Shown here in pieces: positions 7,307-12,418 of a DNA stretch of 12,418 nt. A program made the translations under genes and the position numbers. This stretch comes from Frankiaceae bacterium. Lineage in GTDB: Bacteria; Actinomycetota; Actinomycetes; JAFAQI01. The notes below the pieces were generated by a model. The model saw nothing but the letters and a program-made list of their open reading frames with translations. It was not told the DNA's origin and did no database searches. The stretch covers positions 1-12,418 of the forward strand of contig JAVEEE010000403.1 of assembly GCA_030840615.1 (NCBI GenBank), written 5' to 3'. Position 1 is the first letter of the stretch. Every line of letters begins with the position of its first letter.

Positions 7307-8496
7307 GCGACGCTGCCGAAGCCGCCATCGTCGGGTTCGTCGCGGAACAGCATCAACGGCTCGTCGGCCTCCGCCGCGACATCCACACCCATCCTGAGCT
7401 CGGCCGGCACGAGTTCCGGACGACGACGCTGCTGGCCGAGGCGCTCATGGCGGCCGGCCTCGCGCCGGCGCCACTGCCGGGTGGCACCGGCCTGATCTGC
7501 GACATCGGGCAACGTCCCGCAACGGTGGGGCTGCGTGCCGACCTCGATGCACTGCCCATTTCCGACGGCAAGGACGTGCCCTATCGCTCGACGGTCGAGG
7601 GGGTGTGCCACGCCTGCGGGCACGACGTGCACATCGCCGTAGTGCTCGGCGCCGGTCTCGTCCTGGCCCGGCTCGCAGCAGCGGGCGAGCTCACCATCGG
7701 CGTACGCCTCGTCTTCCAGCCGGCGGAGGAGGTGATTCCCGGCGGCGCGCTCGACGTCATCGACGCTGGTGGTCTCGACGGACTGGAACGGATGTATGCC
7801 GTCCACTGTGATCCGGCGATCGAGGTCGGACGGATCGGGCTGCGGGTCGGCGCAGTCACATCGGCGACGGACTCACTCGAGGTGCGGTTGTCCGGGCCGG
7901 GTGGTCACACCGCTCGTCCGCATCGCACCGCGGACCTGGTCGCTGCGATCGGAGACCTCGTCGCGCGCGTGCCGGGCGTGCTGGCACGACGGGTCGACCC
8001 GCGCGCCGGCATCAACCTCGTCTTCGGCGAGGTCCACGCCGGCAGCGCCGGCAACGTGATTCCGCGCACTGGCGTCGCCCGCGGCACCCTGCGCATGCTC
8101 GACCGAGCAGCATGGGAGACGGTGCCCCCGGTCCTCGATGCGGCGATCCGGGAAGTGGTGGCGCCCTACGGCGTCGACGTCGAGATCAACCATGTGCGCG
8201 GGGTGCCCCCGGTCGTCAACGACGCGTCTGCCGTGGCCGAGCTCGCCACATCAGCCGCGCGCCTGTCGGCCGATGCGGCCTGTCACACGGAGCAGAGCCT
8301 CGGCGGCGAGGACTTCGGCTGGTTCCTGGAAAAGGTCCCCGGTGCGCTCGCGCGCCTGGGCGTCCGTGCCCCTGGCAGCGCTCAGGCAGTCGACCTTCAT
8401 CAACCGACGTTCGACGTCGACGAGGGCTGCATCGACGTCGGCGTCCGGCTGCTCGCCGGGGTAGCGCTGGTCAGGGCCGCCGCGCGGGATGCGTGA
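7303..8496 (+). CDS. M20 family amidohydrolase/peptidase
   Basis: A 397-aa zinc-type hydrolase of the M20D amidohydrolase group (hippurate, IAA-amino acid and N-acyl amino acid hydrolases). Visible landmarks are RRDIHTHPELG (24-34), GLRADLDALPI (76-86), CHACGHDVH (102-110, likely ligands Cys105 and His107), QPAEE (139-143, catalytic and metal Glu), the histidine of VHCDP (168), the dimerisation/substrate motif GPGGHTARPH (198-207), GNVIP (250-254), SLGGEDFGWFL (332-342) and LHQPTFD (365-371). All metal ligands appear present. The GTG at 7303 was chosen because it overlaps the YbdK-like stop by 4 nt and gives the normal N-terminal length. The enzyme would cleave an amide bond in the cytosol; co-translation with an amide-forming ligase suggests related substrates. 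The 3' end overlaps the small minus-strand gene by 26 bp. Confidence 0.92.
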   Translation: MSDAAEAAIVGFVAEQHQRLVGLRRDIHTHPELGRHEFRTTTLLAEALMAAGLAPAPLPGGTGLICDIGQRPATVGLRADLDALPISDGKDVPYRSTVEGVCHACGHDVHIAVVLGAGLVLARLAAAGELTIGVRLVFQPAEEVIPGGALDVIDAGGLDGLERMYAVHCDPAIEVGRIGLRVGAVTSATDSLEVRLSGPGGHTARPHRTADLVAAIGDLVARVPGVLARRVDPRAGINLVFGEVHAGSAGNVIPRTGVARGTLRMLDRAAWETVPPVLDAAIREVVAPYGVDVEINHVRGVPPVVNDASAVAELATSAARLSADAACHTEQSLGGEDFGWFLEKVPGALARLGVRAPGSAQAVDLHQPTFDVDEGCIDVGVRLLAGVALVRAAARDA

Positions 8497-8686
8497 CGTT
8501 CTCCGGCCGCGCTTCCTCGTGCTCGGCGCGCAGCCGGCGTAGCTCTTCCTCATGGCGCGCATAAGGCTCGTCCGGGAGTGTCTTCCGCTCGTGATGTGCC
8601 TTGGACGTCTTGCCCACGGCGAAGAAGAGCCACAGGGCGGCGGCGACGAGGATGGCGAGGACCGGGACGATGAGGGCTGCTCCCAT
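8471..8686 (-). CDS. Small single-helix membrane protein with charged tail, unknown function
   Basis: A 71-aa protein. Residues 4-24 (ALIVPVLAILVAAALWLFFAV) form one hydrophobic helix. The rest is hydrophilic, with a heptad-like charged stretch EEELRRLRAEHEEAR (46-60) that could form a short coiled coil. A clear ribosome-binding site (AGGGAAG on the minus strand) precedes the ATG at 8686. The tail is antisense to the last 26 nt of the M20 gene, and the start is only 25 bp from the divergent pentapeptide-repeat gene. No family is recognised; PLDc_N-like or signal-anchor proteins of this size are common in actinobacteria, but nothing specific matches here. Confidence 0.65.
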   Translation of the reverse strand: MGAALIVPVLAILVAAALWLFFAVGKTSKAHHERKTLPDEPYARHEEELRRLRAEHEEARPENVTHPARRP

Positions 8687-8690
8687 GTCG

Positions 8691-8697
8691 CTTCCCT
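8691..8697 (-). promoter_or_regulatory. Ribosome-binding site of the minus-strand small membrane protein
   Basis: On the minus strand AGGGAAG lies 4 nt before the ATG at 8686, placing the AGG core 8 nt from the start. This supports the reality of the gene and fixes its start. Confidence 0.6.
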
Positions 8698-8711
8698 ACC
8701 CGAGAGACCCC

Positions 8712-9308
8712 ATGGCCGAACACACCGGCGTGTCGTTCGTCGGCGCCGATCTCTATGGCGAGAGCTTGGCCGACGATCGCTACGTCGACTGCAGCTTCGT
8801 CGACGCCGACCTCACCGAAGCCGGGAGCCGCGCTGCGGTCTTCGAGGAGTGTGACTTCTCCGGGGCAAAGCTCAACGCGTCCACCCACGAGGGTTCGGCG
8901 TTCCTGCGGTGCCGGTTTCGCCGTACGACGTGGTTCGGCGCGGCGCTGCGCGAATGCAAGCTGACCGGAAGTCGGTTCGAGCAGGCGGTGCTACGGCCGC
9001 TCACCGTCGACGGCGGGGACTGGTCATACGTGACGTTGCGCCGTGCGGACCTGGCCGGCATCGACCTCACCGGTGTCAAGCTGGCGGAGGCCGATCTCAC
9101 CGAAGCCGACCTTTCGCGGGCGGTCCTGCGTGACTGCGACCTCGACCATGCCCGCATGGACAAGGCGGCGCTGCGCGACGCGGACCTGCGCGGCGCCGTG
9201 CTGACCGGCGTCGACCTGGCCGCGCTGCGGCTCGACGGCACTCTCGTCGACCCGGATCAGGCGATGCTGATCGCCATGGCCCATGGTGCGCGAGTCGAGC
9301 CCCGCTGA
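8712..9308 (+). CDS. Pentapeptide-repeat protein
   Basis: A 198-aa protein built almost wholly of five-residue repeats of the A(D/N)LxX type, which fold into a right-handed quadrilateral beta helix. Examples are ADLYG (12-16), CSFVDADLTEA (27-37), CDFSGAKL (47-54), CKLTGSRF (82-89), and the regular run ADLAGIDLTGVKLAEADLTE (112-131) through LRDADLRGAVLTGVDL (154-169). A less regular stretch at about 92-106 (RPLTVDGGDW) may form a bulge between two coils. It ends with DPDQAMLIAMAHGARVE, a helical cap seen in many actinobacterial members. Such proteins include DNA-mimicking gyrase binders (MfpA, Qnr), but most are uncharacterised, so gyrase interaction is only a possibility. The ATG at 8712 follows a weak GAGAGA; an in-frame ATG at 8685 is the alternative. 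Confidence 0.88.
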   Translation: MAEHTGVSFVGADLYGESLADDRYVDCSFVDADLTEAGSRAAVFEECDFSGAKLNASTHEGSAFLRCRFRRTTWFGAALRECKLTGSRFEQAVLRPLTVDGGDWSYVTLRRADLAGIDLTGVKLAEADLTEADLSRAVLRDCDLDHARMDKAALRDADLRGAVLTGVDLAALRLDGTLVDPDQAMLIAMAHGARVEPR

Positions 9309-9332
9309 CTCCACCTGGCCCGGAGGTTGGGC

Positions 9333-9797
9333 TCAGCCGGCCGGAGACGGCCCGCTCGACCGGCGCTCCCGGCCGCGCAGGTCGTTCACGTAGTCGGCCG
9401 GGGCACCGGCTGCTTCCGCTGCGTCGGCCATGAGTCCGAGGTAGCGGGCCGACGGAAGGCCCCCTTCGTAGCCGTCGAGGACGTAGAGCCAGCACAGCTC
9501 GTCGCCGTGCAGGGTCTGCACCCGGACGCGGATCTTGCGGTAGAGACCGGTCGGCGCGCTCTCCCAGCGGTCGAGCGCCGCCTCGTCCTGGGTGGGGACG
9601 TCGTAGACCATGACGAAAACCTGGTCGCCGGGGTCCTCGACCACCGTGGCGAGCGCTCCCTCCCAGCCCATGTCCTCACCGCCGAACGTCAGCCGCCAGC
9701 CAACCAGCCAGCCGGAGCCGCGCGAGGGCGAGTGCGGGCAGCGTTCCCGCATCTGGTCGGCGTCGAGGTTGGTCCCGTACGCGGCGTAGAGAGCCAC
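9333..9797 (-). CDS. Gamma-glutamylcyclotransferase-like (GGCT/AIG2 fold) protein
   Basis: A 154-aa protein with the GGCT signature at its very start: ALYAAYGTNLDADQM (residues 2-16), where the YGTN loop (7-10) corresponds to the YGSNL substrate-binding loop. Glu79 in LDRWESAP (75-82) lies where the family's catalytic acid is found. The segment YRKIRVRVQTL followed by WLYVLD matches the later strands of the fold. Family members convert gamma-glutamyl amines to 5-oxoproline or act on related compounds; the substrate here is unknown. The frame stays open farther upstream, but the GTG at 9797 was chosen because it sits directly before the conserved first strand and exactly 6 nt after TACGCT, a leaderless promoter. 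The C-terminus is Ser/Pro-rich. It diverges from the LpdA-type gene and converges with the pentapeptide-repeat gene. Confidence 0.85.
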   Translation of the reverse strand: MALYAAYGTNLDADQMRERCPHSPSRGSGWLVGWRLTFGGEDMGWEGALATVVEDPGDQVFVMVYDVPTQDEAALDRWESAPTGLYRKIRVRVQTLHGDELCWLYVLDGYEGGLPSARYLGLMADAAEAAGAPADYVNDLRGRERRSSGPSPAG

Positions 9798-9803
9798 GGC
9801 GGC

Positions 9804-9809
9804 AGCGTA
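9804..9809 (-). promoter_or_regulatory. Candidate leaderless -10 element of the GGCT-like gene
   Basis: On the minus strand TACGCT is followed by exactly 6 nt and then the GTG at 9797, identical in hexamer and spacing to the YbdK-like promoter at 6143-6148. The matching pair supports both starts. Confidence 0.55.
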
Positions 9810-9823
9810 GGCGTCGGGCGGGG

Positions 9824-9829
9824 AAGAAT
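9824..9829 (+). promoter_or_regulatory. Candidate -10 element for the upstream ORF and LpdA-type gene
   Basis: AAGAAT, five of six bases of TAGAAT, is followed by exactly 6 nt and then the ATG at 9836. This predicts a transcript whose first codon is the ATG of the 8-codon upstream ORF rather than the lpdA GTG. It lies back to back with the GGCT-like promoter, with 14 bp between the two hexamers. Confidence 0.4.
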
Positions 9830-9835
9830 GCACAC

Positions 9836-9862
9836 ATGACGCGCTTCGTGGTGGTCGTGTGA
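9836..9862 (+). CDS. Possible 8-aa leader peptide upstream of lpdA
   Basis: ATG at 9836 opens MTRFVVVV, ended by TGA at 9860-9862. The stop overlaps the lpdA GTG by 4 nt (GTGA), and the ATG is placed as a leaderless start 6 nt after AAGAAT. The start of lpdA has no Shine-Dalgarno sequence of its own, so termination-reinitiation from this ORF is a plausible way to translate it. The peptide resembles the LpdA N-terminus (MTRIAIL), so it may be a degenerate 23-nt duplication of the gene start. It is too short to be sure. Confidence 0.3.
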   Translation: MTRFVVVV

Positions 9863-11253
9863 CCCGTATCGCCATCCTGGGAGGTGGGCCCGGCGGTTAC
9901 GAAGCCGCGCTGGTCGCGGCCCAGCTCGGTGCCGACGTGCTCGTCGTCGAGCGGGACGGGCTCGGCGGCGCGTGCGTGCTCGCCGACTGCGTGCCGTCGA
10001 AGACGTTGATCGCGACGAGTGAGTCCATGACGACGTTCGCTTTCAGCGAGCCCCTCGGGGTGCGGCTGCGTTCCGGCCAGCGACCCGAGGACGAGGTCAG
10101 TGTCGACCTTGCCGTCGTCAACGCCCGGGTCAAGGCGCTGGCGCTCGCGCAGTCGATCGACATCGCCCGGCGGGTGGGACGCGAAGGCGTCGAGGTCGTC
10201 AGGGGGACGGGTCGGCTCGTCGGACCCAACCGGCTCGTCGTCCGGACCGATGACGGCGAGGAAGGGTACGGCGCGGACATCGTCCTGGTCGCGACCGGCG
10301 CCTCGCCCCGGACGCTTCCCGGGGTCGAGTGCGACGGCGAGCGGATCCTGTCGTGGCAGCAGCTCTACGACCTGCCGGCGCTGCCGGAGCATCTCATCGT
10401 CGTGGGCTCCGGCGTGACCGGCGCAGAGTTCGCCTCTGCCTACCAGGCCTTGGGCAGCCAGGTGACGCTCGTGTCCAGCCGCGACCGGGTGATGCCCAGC
10501 GAGGACGCCGACGCGGCGCTGCTGCTGGAGGACGTGATGACGCGGCGGGGCATGCACATCGCCGAGCGGTCCCGGGCGACCGCGGTCAGCCGGTCTGCCG
10601 ATGGTGTCGTCGTGACGCTGAAGGACGGGGCGACGGTCGAGGGCAGCCACTGCCTGGTCGCGGTCGGTTCCGTGCCCAACACGAGTGGCCTGGGCCTCGA
10701 GCACGTCGGAGTCATCACCGATGAGCACGGCTACGTCGTCGTCGATGGTGTCTCTCGCACGTCCGTGCCCGGTGTCTACGCCGCGGGTGACTGCACCGGT
10801 GTGCTGCTGCTCGCGTCGGTAGCGGCGATGCAAGGGCGTATCGCCATGTGGCACGCGCTGGGTGATGCGGTGTCACCGCTTCGCCTCTCGCATGTGGCGG
10901 CCAACGTCTTCACGGATCCAGAGATCGCTACCGTCGGGTTGGGTCAGGCGGCGGTCGAGGTGGACCGTGGCGGGGTGCAGGAGGTCAAGCTGCCGCTGGC
11001 CACCAATGCGCGGGCCAAGATGCAGGGCATCCTCGACGGATTCGTCAAGCTCTACTGCCGGCCGGGGACGGGCACGGTGCTCGGTGGCGTCGTGGTGGCG
11101 CCGCGAGCGAGCGAGCTCATCCTCCCGGTCTCACTCGCCGTCGAAAACAACCTCACGGTCGACCAACTGGCGCACACGTTCAGCATCTATCCGTCGATCA
11201 GCGGCAGCATCACCGAAGCGGCGCGTCAGCTGCACCGCTCGGCGCGGTCGTGA
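9859..11253 (+). CDS. lpdA: LpdA-type NAD(P)H quinone dehydrogenase (disulfide reductase-like flavoprotein)
   Basis: A 464-aa FAD protein of the dihydrolipoamide dehydrogenase superfamily, closest in memory to Mycobacterium tuberculosis LpdA (Rv3303c), an NAD(P)H:quinone reductase. Domains: FAD-binding GGGPGGYEA (8-16), GGACVLADCVPSK (36-48), ATGASPR (145-151), NAD(P)-binding VGSGVTGAEFAS (182-193), the second FAD motif VYAAGDCTG (306-314) and the dimerisation domain from about 345. Both cysteines of the redox pair are present (Cys39, Cys44), but the usual HPTxxE proton-relay motif reads YPSISGSITEA (444-454), so the catalytic His-Glu pair is missing. True lipoamide dehydrogenase activity is therefore unlikely; quinone reduction is inferred. 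The GTG at 9859 starts directly at MTRIAILGGG. Its stop is only 4 nt from the stop of the convergent carboxylase gene. Confidence 0.92.
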   Translation: MTRIAILGGGPGGYEAALVAAQLGADVLVVERDGLGGACVLADCVPSKTLIATSESMTTFAFSEPLGVRLRSGQRPEDEVSVDLAVVNARVKALALAQSIDIARRVGREGVEVVRGTGRLVGPNRLVVRTDDGEEGYGADIVLVATGASPRTLPGVECDGERILSWQQLYDLPALPEHLIVVGSGVTGAEFASAYQALGSQVTLVSSRDRVMPSEDADAALLLEDVMTRRGMHIAERSRATAVSRSADGVVVTLKDGATVEGSHCLVAVGSVPNTSGLGLEHVGVITDEHGYVVVDGVSRTSVPGVYAAGDCTGVLLLASVAAMQGRIAMWHALGDAVSPLRLSHVAANVFTDPEIATVGLGQAAVEVDRGGVQEVKLPLATNARAKMQGILDGFVKLYCRPGTGTVLGGVVVAPRASELILPVSLAVENNLTVDQLAHTFSIYPSISGSITEAARQLHRSARS

Positions 11254-11257
11254 CAGG

Positions 11258-12418
11258 TCAGTCGGTGATGCTGCAGATGGTGGACCCGGACTGAACCGGC
11301 GCGCCCACATCGGCGGTGAGCCCGCTGATGGTTCCCGCCTTGTGCGCGTTGATCGGCTGCTCCATCTTCATGGCCTCGAGCACGACGACGAGGTCACCGG
11401 CCGCAACGTGCTGTCCGTCCTCGACCGCCACCTTGACGATCGTGCCCTGCATCGGTGCAGTCAACGTGTCGCCCGAGACCGCTGCGGCTGCCCCACCGCT
11501 GCGACCGCGCTTCGGCGGCCGTTGCCGGCTCTTCGCGGTCGAACCGCCGAGTCCGCTCGGTAGCACCACCTCGAGACGTCGACCGTCCACCTCGACCGTC
11601 ACACGGTCGCGCGGCGCCGGTTCGTCGCCGCCTGCGGCCACGCCGGCGTAGGGCGGGATCTCGTTGGTGAACTCGGTCTCGATCCATCGGGTGTGCACAG
11701 CGAACGGTGTGCGGTCGTCACCGGGCGCGAACGCGGGATCGTCGAGCACGGCACGGTGGAACGGGATGAGAGTCGGCATGCCGCCGACCTCGAACTCCTG
11801 CAGCGCCCGCCGGGACCGCTCGATGGCCTGCCGCCGGGACGAACCGGTGACGATGAGCTTGGCGAGCAGCGAGTCGAACGCGCCGGGTACGACGTCGCCT
11901 TCGACGTATCCGGCGTCAACACGCACGCCGGGCCCGGTGGGCAACCGCCACGCGGTCACCTGTCCCGGGGCGGGCAGAAAGTCACGACCGGGATCCTCGG
12001 CGTTGATGCGGAACTCGATCGAGTGGCCGCGCGGTGCCGGGTCGGCACCCTTGAGCCGCTGGCCGTCGGCGATCGCGAACTGCGCGCGGACGAGGTCGAC
12101 GCCGCTCGTCTCCTCCGTGACCGGGTGCTCGACCTGCAGCCGGGTGTTGACCTCCAGGAACGACACGGTGCCGTCCTGCCCGACGAGGAACTCACACGTC
12201 CCCGCGCCGACGTACCCCGCCTCGCGCAGGATGGCCTTGGAGGAGTCGTACAGGGTCTGGACCTGCTCGGCGGAGAGGTACGGCGCGGGCGCCTCCTCGA
12301 CCAGCTTCTGGTGCCGGCGCTGGAGCGAGCAGTCGCGGGTCGAGACCACGACCACGTTGCCGTGCTGGTCGGCGAGGCACTGGGTCTCCACGTGGCGCGG
12401 CTTGTCGAGGTACTTCTC
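11258..12418 (-). CDS. Acyl-CoA carboxylase alpha chain (biotin carboxylase plus biotin carrier), 5' end missing
   Basis: The gene enters from the right edge in frame (first visible codon at 12418) and stops with TGA at 11260-11258; 386 C-terminal residues are visible. It carries the end of the ATP-grasp biotin carboxylase domain (RDCSLQRRHQKLVEEAP, visible residues 28-44; FLEVNTRLQVEHPVTE, 87-102), the biotin carboxylase C-terminal domain (EFRINAEDPGRDFLPAPG, 135-152), a linker with a basic KSRQRPPKRGR stretch (296-306), and a biotinyl domain with EAMKM, the biotinylated residue being visible Lys351 (codon 11366-11368). This architecture is that of actinobacterial AccA3/PccA-type subunits, which carboxylate biotin for a separate beta subunit acting on acetyl- or propionyl-CoA. 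Propionyl-CoA use would feed the mutase in this window. Roughly 200 N-terminal residues are expected beyond the edge. Confidence 0.94.
   Translation of the reverse strand, partial: EKYLDKPRHVETQCLADQHGNVVVVSTRDCSLQRRHQKLVEEAPAPYLSAEQVQTLYDSSKAILREAGYVGAGTCEFLVGQDGTVSFLEVNTRLQVEHPVTEETSGVDLVRAQFAIADGQRLKGADPAPRGHSIEFRINAEDPGRDFLPAPGQVTAWRLPTGPGVRVDAGYVEGDVVPGAFDSLLAKLIVTGSSRRQAIERSRRALQEFEVGGMPTLIPFHRAVLDDPAFAPGDDRTPFAVHTRWIETEFTNEIPPYAGVAAGGDEPAPRDRVTVEVDGRRLEVVLPSGLGGSTAKSRQRPPKRGRSGGAAAAVSGDTLTAPMQGTIVKVAVEDGQHVAAGDLVVVLEAMKMEQPINAHKAGTISGLTADVGAPVQSGSTICSITD

Noticed and set aside
9317..9333. GGCCC/GGGCT hairpin as bidirectional terminator between the pentapeptide-repeat and GGCT-like genes
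   Set aside because: It is only five pairs including a G-T wobble, with no T-run on either side; too weak to call in such GC-rich DNA.
9798..9875. N-terminal extension of the GGCT-like protein
   Set aside because: It would run through both divergent -10 elements and the start of lpdA, and the conserved ALYAAYGTN strand begins right after the GTG at 9797.
9676..10854. Long minus-strand open frame opposite lpdA
   Set aside because: The translation is rich in Arg, Asp, His and Gly with no domain pattern, and the plus strand is an unmistakable flavoprotein.

Overview
The window is chromosomal DNA of a high-GC actinobacterium (Actinomycetota). By eye G+C is well above 65%, GTG starts are common, and the gene families are typical of that phylum: an LpdA-type quinone reductase, a biotin-carrying acyl-CoA carboxylase alpha subunit, a YbdK-type carboxylate-amine ligase and a B12-dependent acyl-CoA mutase. 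Several genes have a TANNNT-like -10 hexamer exactly 6 nt before the start codon, the signature of leaderless transcripts, which are frequent in this phylum. No insertion sequence, phage gene, CRISPR array, tRNA or rRNA was seen, so this looks like ordinary core genome with one dense regulatory patch.

Layout. 1-263: the C-terminal end of a CNNM/HlyC-CorC-type membrane protein. 290-2870, plus strand: trpS, a 2H phosphoesterase (2'-5' RNA ligase family) overlapping it by 4 nt, and a six-helix YihY/BrkB membrane protein. 2912-4042, minus strand: a membrane-anchored D-Ala-D-Ala carboxypeptidase, convergent with YihY and divergent from the next gene. 4124-5719: a stand-alone catalytic subunit of a B12-dependent acyl-CoA mutase with methylmalonyl-CoA-type pocket residues. 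5720-5906: a 187-bp intergenic region holding a LexA/SOS box, a 21-bp-period direct repeat and three mutually exclusive inverted repeats. 5907-8496: a 69-aa single-helix membrane protein, a GCS2/YbdK-type carboxylate-amine ligase and an M20 amidohydrolase whose start overlaps the ligase stop. 8471-8686, minus strand: a second small membrane protein. 8712-9308: a pentapeptide-repeat protein. 9333-9797, minus strand: a gamma-glutamylcyclotransferase-like protein. 9836-11253: a possible 8-codon upstream ORF coupled to an LpdA-type flavoprotein. 11258-12418, minus strand: the C-terminal two thirds or so of an acyl-CoA carboxylase alpha chain, cut by the right edge.

How the genes may work together. 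The carboxylase alpha chain and the mutase could act in the propionyl-CoA to methylmalonyl-CoA to succinyl-CoA route, although the carboxylase beta chain and the mutase B12-binding subunit lie outside the window. The YbdK ligase, the M20 hydrolase and the nearby cyclotransferase-like protein all belong to families that make or break amide or gamma-glutamyl bonds; the ligase and hydrolase are translationally overlapped and probably act on related compounds. trpS and the 2H phosphoesterase link tRNA charging with possible RNA-end chemistry. The carboxypeptidase trims peptidoglycan outside the membrane.

The most unusual part is 5731-5851. It combines a good LexA operator, tandem direct repeats two helical turns apart and alternative hairpins, all upstream of a tiny membrane protein. 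The other notable points are an LpdA homologue that keeps both redox cysteines but lacks the usual His-Glu base, and its possible overlapping leader peptide.
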